From positions 26,592,108-26,656,107 of the forward strand of contig NC_067289.1 of NCBI RefSeq assembly GCF_020740795.1: a stretch of DNA of 64,000 bases. The letters are read 5' to 3'. The stretch is from Apus apus. Lineage: Eukaryota; Chordata; Aves; Apodiformes; Apodidae. Of this stretch, positions 51,891-60,118 are shown one piece after another (the stretch's first letter is position 1; each line of letters opens with the position of its first letter). The notes under the pieces are model-generated. The model ran no database searches, was not told the origin of the DNA, and was given only the letters and a program-made list of their open reading frames with translations. Both the position numbers and the translations under genes were made by a program.

Positions 51891-51920
51891 CTGCCCTGCC
51901 CTGCCCTGCCCTGCCCTGCC
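51891..51920. repeat. (CTGCC)6 microsatellite
   Basis: Six perfect CTGCC units lie in the RNF13 promoter-proximal intron, with an imperfect unit on either side. Confidence 0.95.
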
Positions 51921-52199
51921 CGCCGAGACGGATCTCCGCGCAGACTGCAACGGCAGCGAAGCGCTAGGGCCGGCGGCCTCTCAAGCCGGGCCCACGGCGC
52001 CGGGCCCGGCCGCGGCCCCGCCTGCACCCGCGGACGGGCGGCCCCGCCTCGCCGCTAAGGGTGGAGGCAAATAGGCGCTGCGCAACGGGGCGACGGGCCC
52101 ACTAACTCCTTAACCGCCGCGAAGCCGGGCAGCCCGGCAGCAGCGAGGAGGCGCGCGGGGCCCGCGCCCCGCCCCGGCGGCGCTCACCGCGGCGCTCAC

Positions 52200-52380
52200 C
52201 TGCGGGCCCGGCCCGGCGCGGCGCGGGGAGCCGAGGGCCGCGCCTAGGCCGACGCCATGGCGCGCTCCGTCCGCTCGCGGCCGCGGCGGAAGTCCCGCCC
52301 CGCCGCCGTGCGGCGCGAGAGGCGGGTGCGGGGCAGCCCATTGCTCGCCGCACCTGCCACTCAGCGCGGCGCGTGACGGG
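52200..52380 (-). other. RNF13: RNF13 untranslated first exon (far end uncertain)
   Basis: The minus strand shows CCCGCAG|GTGAGC at the CpG island, the expected donor of a non-coding first exon that would join the acceptor at 45427. A second GTGAGC lies about 14 bp further on. The transcription start is a guess from the island, so only the donor end (52200) is supported. The exon would contain the small upstream frame at 52244-52258. Confidence 0.6.
52244..52258 (-). promoter_or_regulatory. RNF13: Possible RNF13 upstream ORF (M-A-S-A-stop)
   Basis: The minus strand reads GCCATGG, a strong initiation context, followed by GCG TCG GCC TAG: a four-residue frame within the presumed 5' UTR. If included in the mRNA, it could lower or condition RNF13 translation. 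This fits a stress-linked gene, but that role is inference. Confidence 0.4.
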
Positions 52381-52421
52381 GGGCGGGCACCACGGCGGGG
52401 GGCGGGGCCCGAGCCGGGGCC

Positions 52422-52441
52422 GGGCGGGCGGGCGGGCGGGC
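52422..52441. repeat. (GGGC)5 tetranucleotide repeat
   Basis: Five perfect GGGC units lie upstream of RNF13. The run of G triplets could form a G-quadruplex on the plus strand. Confidence 0.9.
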
Positions 52442-52904
52442 GCGGCTCTCCCGGGCGGGGTCGGGCGGGGCTCTCCCGGGCGCGGCTCTCCGGCCGCTGT
52501 CCCGCCCGACAACCTGCGGGAGCGCAGCGTGAGGGACGGCAGGGCAGCCCCGCGGGGGTGCGAGGGCGAGCCGGTAACGGCGACTCTCGCAGGCCCGCCC
52601 TGCTGCCGGCCCGGCCCCGGCCCCGCCCGTGCCCGAGCGGCAGGTCGCCGCCCGCGGGGCGGGGGGCGCGGCCTGTGCGGAGGCGGGTGGGCGGCTGCCG
52701 CCCGCCCCTGCGGAGCTGGGGCTGCGCGGCGGGTTCCAGTTCCAGCAGTGTGTGGGAGCCGAGGGAGTCTGTCCCCGCCCGCTCCCCTTGGCCCGAGTCT
52801 GTGTTTACAGAAAAACAAGACCGACCAGACGCACTTCAGAAGCGTGAGCTAAGCACAAAAAGTAAGCAGGATATAGGAGTGCGGTGAGGAAGTCCGGTGG
52901 CAAG

Positions 52905-53167
52905 GTGCGTGCCGGGCTCTTCGCACAAGTAACAAGGGACAGGACAAGAGTTGCCGCGGCGAGGTTGGGATGGGATATTAAGGAAAGCTTCCTCCCGGAA
53001 AGGCTTGCCAGGCCCTGGCCCAGGCTGCCCAGGGAAGTGGTGGAGCCCCCGTCCCTGGAGGTACATAAAAGCTGTGTAGATGTGGGGAACGTGGGTTAGT
53101 GGTGGCAGTGCTGGGTTAACAGCTGGACTTGATGACCTTCAAGGTCTTTTCCAGCAAAAATAATTAA
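52905..53167 (+). mobile_element. CR1 LINE fragment C, 5'-truncated
   Basis: Sense-strand CR1 tail: the sequence reads AACAAGGGACAGGACAAGAG, then CTGCCCAGGGAAGTGGTGGAG, GGACTTGATGACCTTCAAGG and TCTTTTCCAGC. The plus strand still encodes part of the ORF2 C-terminus (RLPREVVEPPSLEV). The terminal ATTCTATG-type repeats are lost. It is the only one of the four copies in plus orientation and is unusually GC-rich, next to the RNF13 island. Confidence 0.92.
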
Positions 53168-53714
53168 ATGTTTATTGACCAGAGCACTTAACAGGATAGG
53201 TGAATGTTTGAAACAGGATGGGGTAGAGGGGAAATTGAAAGAATGGACTGATTTACCAAGATTAGGTTATTTCAAGTTCATAGTCTCAGAAGAAACTCAT
53301 GGCGCTATGGCTACTGTCCTGCAGAGTAAGAAACCCTACCCCACTGGCTGTGCAGGAACTTCTACTGTGCCTATTTCCTAGCCATAAACTGGCAAAAATT
53401 TCCTGTATATTTTTTTTTTACTATGGTAATTTATAAGATTAAAAATTTCAAATATAATTAAACTGGAACATATCTGTTGGCAGGCACAACATTTCACCTG
53501 CGTGCGTGGGATAGCTAGAAAGAGTTGGTGACTGCCTGGCTTATGGAACAGCACTGTGTTATCTGGGGATCTCCAGCCTGGTAACTAAATATTTTTCTGG
53601 AAGTAAAATATTTTTCCACTCACATTTTCCAGACTGTTCTAAAATAAACCCTTCAGAAACTGACCAACCTTTTTGTTTAACAAAATGAACTATCTCCTAA
53701 AAGAGAAAACAACG
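53168..53714. other. Intergenic spacer between RNF13 and COMMD2
   Basis: This unique-looking, mostly AT-rich stretch lies between two CR1 fragments. No coding homology was recognised. A 68-codon plus-strand open frame has no known motif. Confidence 0.6.
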
Positions 53715-53885
53715 ATTTCATAGCGTCACGGGCTGGTTTGGGTGGGAAGGGACCTTAAAGCCCATCCAGATCCAACCCCCTGCATGGGCAGGGACACCTC
53801 CCACCAGCCCAGGCTGCTCCAAGCCCCATCCAACCTGCCCTTCAACACTGCCAGGGATGGGGCAGCCACAGCTTCCCTGGGCAAC
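53715..53885 (-). mobile_element. CR1 LINE fragment D, 5'-truncated
   Basis: This is an antisense CR1 tail with GGTTTGGGTGGGAAGGGACC, CCCATCCAACCTGCCCTTCA and GGGATGGGGCAGCCACAG. At about 170 bp it is the shortest of the four copies. Its closeness to the usual CR1 consensus suggests it is not among the oldest. Confidence 0.92.
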
Positions 53886-54392
53886 TAGATTTCTGAGAAG
53901 TTATGCATCATTTTAGTAATTTAGAACACTGGGATGTTGGTCAGGTTTTTTTGCGGGGGGGGGTGGCTGTATTCAAAACGGCAGGAACGCGTGTTCCTAG
54001 CAGTAGCCTGAGGCACGTGAAGAGCAGTGCCGTGCCTGGAATTTCAGCACACGGGTGCCGCTGTTACCTCCCGCGGGCCCTGTCCCCGGCCCCGTCCCGC
54101 AGCTGCGGGCGCGGTGCCCGCCGCGGGAGGGCCTGGTGCGGGAGCGGAGCGGGGCGGCTTTGAGGCGGGCGGGCTGGGATGCAGCGCGGGGCACGAGGCA
54201 GGGATCCGCCGCAGCGGGCACCACGGGCCGCACCTCGCTCTTCCCGCTCCCGGCCCTTCTGCGCCGCCGCCGGTTCCCGGGCCGGCTCCGCGCTCCTCCC
54301 CGCTGGAACACCGGCTGCTTCCCGGGAGCAGCGCGGCCGCTCCGGCCCGGGCAGGCTCGGGGCGCTGCGCAGGCGCGGCCGGGGCCGCGGAA

Positions 54393-54437
54393 GGGCGGGC
54401 GGGCCTTGCCGGGCGGGCGGGCCTTGCCGGGCGGGCG
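54393..54437 (+). repeat. 18-bp tandem repeat abutting the COMMD2 start
   Basis: The unit GGGCGGGCGGGCCTTGCC occurs twice perfectly (54393-54410 and 54411-54428), followed by a partial third copy that ends just before the ATG at 54440. It would lie in the 5' UTR. Confidence 0.9.
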
Positions 54438-54439
54438 CG

Positions 54440-54506
54440 ATGCTGCTGGTGCTGTCGGAGGAGCAGAAGGCGCACCTGGGCCGCTTGCCGCCCGCGGGCG
54501 CCGCAG
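54440..54506 (+). CDS. COMMD2: COMMD2 exon 1
   Basis: This exon encodes residues 1-22 plus the first base of A23. The donor is CGCAG|GTCCGG, which departs from GTRAG at intron position 3 onward. G is at -3 of the start codon. Confidence 0.95.
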
Positions 54507-57078
54507 GTCCGGCCCGGGCCGGGAGGCGGGGGGCGGGCCGGGCAGCGGGCCGGGCTGCAGCGGGTCTCTCTCTCTTTCAGCCGTCGGCGAGCTGGCGCGG
54601 CTGGCGGTGGAGCTGCTGCGGCGGGGCGCGGCGCCGCGGGCCTGCGAGGCGGCCGCCAGTAAGAGCCGTGCGGGGCAGCGGGCGCGGGGCAGGGGGGCTC
54701 GGGGCGCGGGGCAGGGGGGCGCGGGGAGCGGGGCAGGGGGGCTCGGGGAGCGGGGCAGCGGGCACGGGGCAGCGGGCGCGGGGCAGGGGGCAGCGGGCGC
54801 GGGGCGGCTCCGCGAGGGGCCCCGGGCCGCGGGGCGGTGCGGGCCCTGCTGCCCGCAGCGCGGTTTGCTCCGTGTCGCGCTGTAGGAAATCGGTTTGGGG
54901 TTTTTCTTGGGTGTCTGTGTTTTGTTTGCTTGGTTTGGGTGAGGGATCTGACCTGCTGTTTGGGCCTCTCACGTTAACATTCGGGGCGCACAGCCCTCCG
55001 CTTTTTTTTCTGTGCGTCTTTTGCAGTTCAGCTTTGGGTAAATTTGCAGTTTTGTGTATTGTTGATGTGGCAACTTAATAAGAAAGTAAAAGGTTCTTTG
55101 TACTTTCTTTAAAGGAAAACTTAACATTAGTGTCGACACCGTTCAGCACGGGGTGGAGGGACTGACGTATCTCCTCACCGAGAGCTCCAAGCTGATGGTG
55201 AGGACACCTCTCTGGCGTGAACTCAGGGATATCCTCAAAAGATGTTTTAAACACTTACAGCTCTGAAAATACTGATGAGTGGGGAAAACCTAGTTCAGCA
55301 TAAGGTTAAACAGCCCCTATGTTTGTCTGATGCTGTCGTTTTGGGAGCTTTTTCATCTCCTGACGTGAGAAGTTTGGGTGGGTGTAAGCATTGAAAGAAC
55401 AATAGCTGGGTAATTACAGTTTCCATTGGAAAGACTTTTTACTATTGATACAGTAGAACATTTGTACGATGAAGACATGGAGAAGGGGTTCAGAGAAGAG
55501 TCATTCCAAGTTAGACTCATGCAGGCGTGGTTCTGGAGAGTGTGTGGGGAAGGGATTAAATTTTGCAGAATCTTCCCTTGAAGTAATGTGACTCGACTGA
55601 CAGATAAGTGATAGGTATTGTGGTAGAATACAGTTGATCACAGAATGTGTTTAGGGTGTGAGTGCACTGTAAGGACACCACCTTTTGAGGTGAACAAATA
55701 ACTGCATCCACAGTGATGAACCAGGCTCCCCCAGCTCAGGACAAAGAGGCTACTCTGAGTTATGTAGCAGGAGCCTTAAAGTCATATCTGGTGCTCACTT
55801 ACAGGTGTAGACATTCAGATCACTTCAGAATGTTTATAGTGCGAGTATAAATGTTATGTTAACTTACTCTTGTTAAATTGATGATTAAAATATGTATTTC
55901 CCCGTGACAAACTCAGATGTTTTATGTTGCATTTTGTTCTCTGATATGAAGGCTTAAAAGTGAGGATGTTGAATGTTTTCCTTAAAAAAAACCAACTATT
56001 CTGAAACCGTTCCTGAAGCTCATGCAAATCAGCAGTAATAGATAAACATGAGAAAATCCCTTAAAACCTGGATGATTTGTTTTGTCCTAGCTGTAGAATT
56101 GTACTCACATACTCCTGCAGGGAAGTAACTGCACCATACCACATGGAGTGTTTCCTTACAGTTTTATTTGTTTTCCAGCAAGTAATGATTATTACACAGT
56201 CCCGTATTAAGGCCTAAATTGTTGTTCCTAGATTTCAGAGATTGACTTCCAAGATTCCATTAATGTTCTGGGATTCTCAGATGAATTGAACAAATTACTG
56301 CTCCAGCTCTACCTCGATAACAGGAAGGAGATCAGGAGCATTCTTAGTGAGCTGGCACCAAAGCTTCCTAGCTATCACAATCTTGAGTGGAGACTGGATG
56401 TGCAGGTAATTTATGTTTCAGTATTCTGTATTTTAATTTGCATTTTTAACATGATAAACAATTATTAAACCATGAATTTATCTTACTTCAAAGCAATGGA
56501 GGCAGAAGTTTTAAATTTCTTTAAAACTGGCATAGTTTTGTTATTCCAACAAAGATAGTTATGAGTCAAACAGGATACGTAGTCTTTGTTGCTTTATGAA
56601 ATTGGAATTGGTAGGTTCATTTAAAAATGTTAGCATGTAATAAATATACCTGGTCTTACTTAACACTTAATTTTCAGGATTACTATGAAAGCATTAATTT
56701 AAGTGTATTAGTACTGCCTCGCAGTAAAACTAAGTAACAGATTGTGTTTATTTTTAATGTGGATGGGAAGGATTTTAAAACTTGCAGGCCGATCCTGCAA
56801 ACCTGTTGTGAATTGTAGGCAGGACAGTGGGAAACCACCCTTTGCTTCCTTATTCCACTTCATCCAATCTCCCTGTGCAGCTTGCAAGCCGAAGTTTGAG
56901 ACAACAGATCAAGCCTGCTGTGACCATAAAGCTCCACCTTACTGAGAACGAAGATGAAACTGCCCAGGTGTTGCAAACCGACCCTGCCACCCTCCTCCAC
57001 CTCATTCAGCAGCTGGAACAAGCCCTGGGGGAGATGAAGACAAACCATTGCAGGAGAATCGTGCGCAACATGAAGTAG
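54440..57078 (+). CDS. COMMD2: COMMD2, COMM domain-containing protein 2
   Basis: Five exons (54440-54506, 54581-54658, 55115-55197, 56232-56405, 56881-57078) join in phase to 600 nt, 199 residues plus stop, exactly the human length. COMMD proteins assemble with CCDC22 and CCDC93 into the Commander complex, which recycles endosomal cargo with retriever; they have also been linked to NF-kB and cullin regulation. An alpha-helical N-terminal domain (about 1-120) is followed by the COMM domain from about 123, marked by the conserved LEWRLDVQ at 127-134 and running nearly to the C-terminus. Residues 23-48 are richer in Ala and Arg than human as I recall it, in line with local GC pressure. The start at 54440 matches the human N-terminus (MLL-LSEE-K), though the frame is open further upstream. 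The gene is divergent from RNF13. Confidence 0.98.
54581..54658 (+). CDS. COMMD2: COMMD2 exon 2
   Basis: This exon encodes A23 to A48 plus the first base of R49. The acceptor is a CT-rich tract ending TTTCAG. The donor GCCA|GTAAGA is fixed by the frame into exon 3 (AARKLN). Confidence 0.95.
54659..55114 (+). other. COMMD2: COMMD2 intron 2 with G-rich minisatellite
   Basis: The first part, about 54670-54810, is a degenerate tandem array built from GCGGGGC, AGGGGGGCTCGGG and GCAGCGGGC-like units, strongly G-rich on the coding strand. The remainder is T-rich and ends in the acceptor CTTTCTTTAAAG. Confidence 0.85.
55115..55197 (+). CDS. COMMD2: COMMD2 exon 3
   Basis: This exon encodes R49 (split) to M76 (KLNISVDTVQ to SSKLM) and ends in phase 0 before GTGAGG. 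Confidence 0.97.
55198..56231 (+). other. COMMD2: COMMD2 intron 3
   Basis: This AT-rich intron of about 1 kb contains nothing recognisable. The acceptor is TTGTTCCTAG. Confidence 0.8.
56232..56405 (+). CDS. COMMD2: COMMD2 exon 4
   Basis: This 174-nt, phase-0 exon encodes I77 to Q134, including the helical QLYLDNRKEI segment and the start of the COMM domain (W129). Confidence 0.97.
56406..56880 (+). other. COMMD2: COMMD2 intron 4
   Basis: This 475-bp AT-rich intron runs from GTAATT to CCCTGTGCAG. Nothing else was recognised. Confidence 0.85.
56881..57078 (+). CDS. COMMD2: COMMD2 exon 5
   Basis: This exon encodes residues 135-199, the bulk of the COMM domain (LASRSLRQQI to NHCRRIVRNMK), with a TAG stop at 57076-57078. 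Confidence 0.97.
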   Translation, partial: LASRSLRQQIKPAVTIKLHLTENEDETAQVLQTDPATLLHLIQQLEQALGEMKTNHCRRIVRNMK

Positions 57079-57185
57079 TGTCGGTTGGTGGCTGTTGTCT
57101 TACTGAGCACTTTGTGAAGCAACTAAAAACTATGTTCACAGATATGTTTTGAAGAAAAATAAACATCTGGATCAGATGAGATGCT
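57079..57185 (+). terminator. COMMD2: Short COMMD2 3' UTR and poly(A) signal
   Basis: AATAAA at 57158-57163, 80 nt after the stop, predicts a 3' UTR of only about 100 nt. T- and GT-rich sequence follows. Confidence 0.75.
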
Positions 57186-59845
57186 TTCCTGTGCCGGGCT
57201 CTTCAGCAGTAATTACAGGCTGCATGTTCTCTGCTGTGAACTTTACACACCTGCCTGATACGAGCTGGGTAGCTGGTTTGGCTTTAGTGCACATTCAGAG
57301 ATTCAGCATGCTATGCTGAGAATTCCCCTAGCTCTAAATTAGTGTATTTCTACTTGAGCTTTCCTACAGTAAGTAGAGCTGTCTCAATATTTTATGAAGC
57401 TGCACATTCTTTTTTACATTTATCAAGTAGGTTTTTCACGTAGTTTTGGATTCAGCTGGCACAGAGGCTGAGTGTGACACTGCTTTTATAATGAGATAAA
57501 ATACCACCACGCTAATACCTCATTGCAACAAGACTAGCTACAACCCCTGCCAGGCAGTGTCATGCTTTCTGCAGGGAGCAGTTCCTGCAGGAAACCCAGT
57601 GGCCTAAATGTGAGTTATCAGTCCGGTTATTTCTGTATGTAAAGCTGATCTGAAACACCACAGGAGTAAAACTGTGGGCTAGGGGGAGATTAAGAATAGT
57701 GTTAACTATAATTGTGTTAATAGTGTTAAGTCTGATCTTCATGTTGTCATGCAACAATTTTTGTTCCCCGATTGCATACTGTGCTCAGAAGGGAAAGACT
57801 AGCTACGTATTGCAGCATAAAGGATGCTTTTCCCTTTTTAAGAAAAATGCCTCACGAAAGTTGGGTCAAAAGTCACTTTTCAATTGTATTCCAATGCAAT
57901 ATATTTTAGCTTTTGTGACTCAGATTTAATAGTTTTCCTAATTGATGTTGTAACATCACTAGTGAGGGTGCCTCAAAGCCCCTGAAATTTATCTGGAAGG
58001 ACAAACAGGCCAGAGAGAACATTAACATACAGACTCTGGCAATAACTGTGTGTTTACTGTCTTCCATAGCAACACCACATGTTTCTGTTTCAGTTGGGCT
58101 CCTGCAGTCACTAATGCATTGTTTTGTTGTTCTGAATTTTTGAACCTTTGAGAGGTACTATTTCCAATGAAACCTGCATGGCAGAAGTGCTTTAATCATG
58201 CACACTTCCTGCACTTAAAGCCCCTCAGTTTCCTGGCACATGGAGTTGCTGATTCTCCAGTAGCTTCCTGCAGCATGAGGATGGTTTCCTCTCCCATGGA
58301 TCACTGTGTCTCATTACTGCCCGTATGTGGTGACTTTTTCATAGCATTTTTTTTCACATATAGTATGTGGTAATTAAACGTGATCAAATGTTAATACTTT
58401 GGATTTCCAATTAGTATTTTTTCTGTAATTGGCCTACATTTTCAGGTGAAATACAGGAACAGCCTAGATGTGAGTCAGTGGTTTCTCTTTGCTCCATTTC
58501 TGCTTACTGTAGCCATAGTCTAGAATTGATGGCAGCAAAACAGAACTTGTAGATACAAGTCCTAGAAGCTTTTCTTGTCTCTCATTACTGCCCTATGAAT
58601 CTGAACATACTTACCTTTCTGTCTCTTGATTATGTTTTTTTCAAAAAGAAAACTAGCTGCTGCAGAGGTAGTTGCATCCTACTAAGTGTTGGCAGTTTAC
58701 ACGTGTCATGTCTGGAAGCACATGTGAGAAGAGAAGGGGAGGGTTTCACTTGGTGATCATGAGTAAAATGGAGACTTCAAGCGGATTTTGTCAATACAGG
58801 ATGTCACTGGAAAGCCCGCATAATTCCCTTTTTGGAAGCTGCTTACCAGTAAAAACTGTGGCACTGAACAGCCTTGCTTCCTCTAACAAAAAAAGACCTG
58901 AGCTGAGGGTGGTCAAGGTGAAATTTAAAAGCTGGGTGAAATTTGAAGAAAGTCAGTGTGGCAGTGATCCATGAACAAGGTCAAAAAGAAAAGGAGAAAG
59001 AGCCTTTGCCCAAGTGTGTTGCTGTTGAGTTGTACCTTTCAGTTTGTTCTGAGCAGAAGTGCTGAGCCTGGAAAAGCAGCTTCTCAGCACTTAGGGATTT
59101 CAGCTCAGCTCTCAGAGAGGAAGATTGGCCTTTGTGGGAGGTTGGAACAGGTCCTCCCACAGCTCTGCAAATTCCCCCCTCCTTGTCTCTGTAGCACACT
59201 CAGCAGCCACTGAGGGCCTGCAGCTGCAAGGACAGAGGTGCTGATGTGCAGGTTCTGTCTGAGCCACCATGATCTGTGCAGACACAGAGTGGCACTGCTG
59301 CTGGTGTCACCAGAGCCACCCAACTTACCGGGCTGGAACTGCAGTGCTTGTGGGGCTGCTGCTCTGGAGGGCACCTGGGGCTGGAGGCTGAAAAAGCATC
59401 TACTTCAGTAACCCACAGAGAGTGGTAAACAAGAATTCACTCATGGATCTGGATTTTTCTAATGCAAACTCTACCCAAAATTAAAAGTGACATGCAAAGC
59501 TGTATTTAATATAATCTGTTTCTTATGATTTTGCAATCGCGTTATAGAAACCTTTGAACAAGACATGGGGAGTACAAAGCATTAACCACAAGCTATTAAA
59601 AAAAAAAAGGTAATGTTGCTACTTTTAACCTATTTTATTTTTAACAGACTTTTAAAAATTTCCTCTGGTATCTACCCGCTAAAAGGAAAGTTAAATTTGA
59701 GGCCATTTTGCTACTATTTCTTTGCAAGTTTGGAAGAACTGAATGTTTATTTTATAACAGAAAAAAAGGTGACTTTCAAGTTACCTCTTAAAAAGTTACT
59801 TAAGTTTGTTTTTTTTCAAAGTGCCTAACCAAATGTAATTTGCAG

Positions 59846-59901
59846 GCAGTGCAGGATCTTAATCTTGAAACAATTGACAAACATCGAGTTCTGAATAATC
59901 T
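59846..59901 (+). other. Exon-like segment 1 downstream of COMMD2
   Basis: This 56-nt segment lies between AATTTGCAG and GTGAGG. One frame is open (AVQDLNLETIDKHRVLNN), while the other two contain stops. The exon-side donor bases (CT) are poor. I do not recognise the peptide. It may be chance. Confidence 0.2.
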
Positions 59902-60021
59902 GTGAGGAATAGAGTGTATTACTATTTAATCTTTAGAAATATACTCAATATGAAACATAATCTGTTACCCTTAGAGTGGAACTTCTGTATGTTTTATTGC
60001 AAATCTAACTTTGTTTTGCAG

Positions 60022-60118
60022 AACAGCCCTTCCTGTATGTCCAGCAGCTTTTGGTGGTATGAAGTCAGCAGCCTGCGACTGGCTTCTCAGTACCTTTTGG
60101 ACAGATCATTAAACTCAG
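60022..60118 (+). other. Exon-like segment 2 downstream of COMMD2
   Basis: This 97-nt segment lies between a good acceptor (TTTGTTTTGCAG) and a good donor (ACTCAG|GTGAAC). Spliced from segment 1, it reads 29 codons after the junction codon and then TAA. A different frame is open throughout. No product was recognised, so a non-coding RNA exon or chance is equally possible. Confidence 0.25.

Larger units (their letters stand above)
45427..52199 (-). other. RNF13: RNF13 intron 1 in the 5' UTR
   Basis: This 6.8-kb intron separates the CpG-island promoter from the first coding exon. It contains a CR1 fragment at about 47034-47312 and, at its promoter end, a pentanucleotide repeat at 51891-51920. 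Additional untranslated exons could lie here, but I could not identify any. Confidence 0.75.
51830..52880. promoter_or_regulatory. RNF13: CpG island with the RNF13 promoter
   Basis: This abrupt CpG- and GC-rich block lies upstream of RNF13, with GC boxes and no evident TATA box. The transcription start is probably at about 52.3-52.4 kb on the minus strand. Simple repeats (CTGCC)6 and (GGGC)5 flank it. COMMD2 lies divergently about 2 kb away with its own island, so this is not a single shared promoter. Confidence 0.8.
53985..54880. promoter_or_regulatory. COMMD2: CpG island with the COMMD2 promoter
   Basis: This CpG-rich block runs from just upstream of COMMD2 through its first two exons. It is TATA-less with many GC boxes. 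The start of transcription probably lies at about 54.2-54.43 kb. An 18-bp tandem repeat abuts the start codon. Confidence 0.8.

Noticed and set aside
54027-54885. Overlapping plus-strand open frames of 211 and 276 codons around COMMD2 exon 1
   Set aside because: These are GC-island frames offset from the COMMD2 coding frame. They run straight through introns and encode low-complexity sequence.
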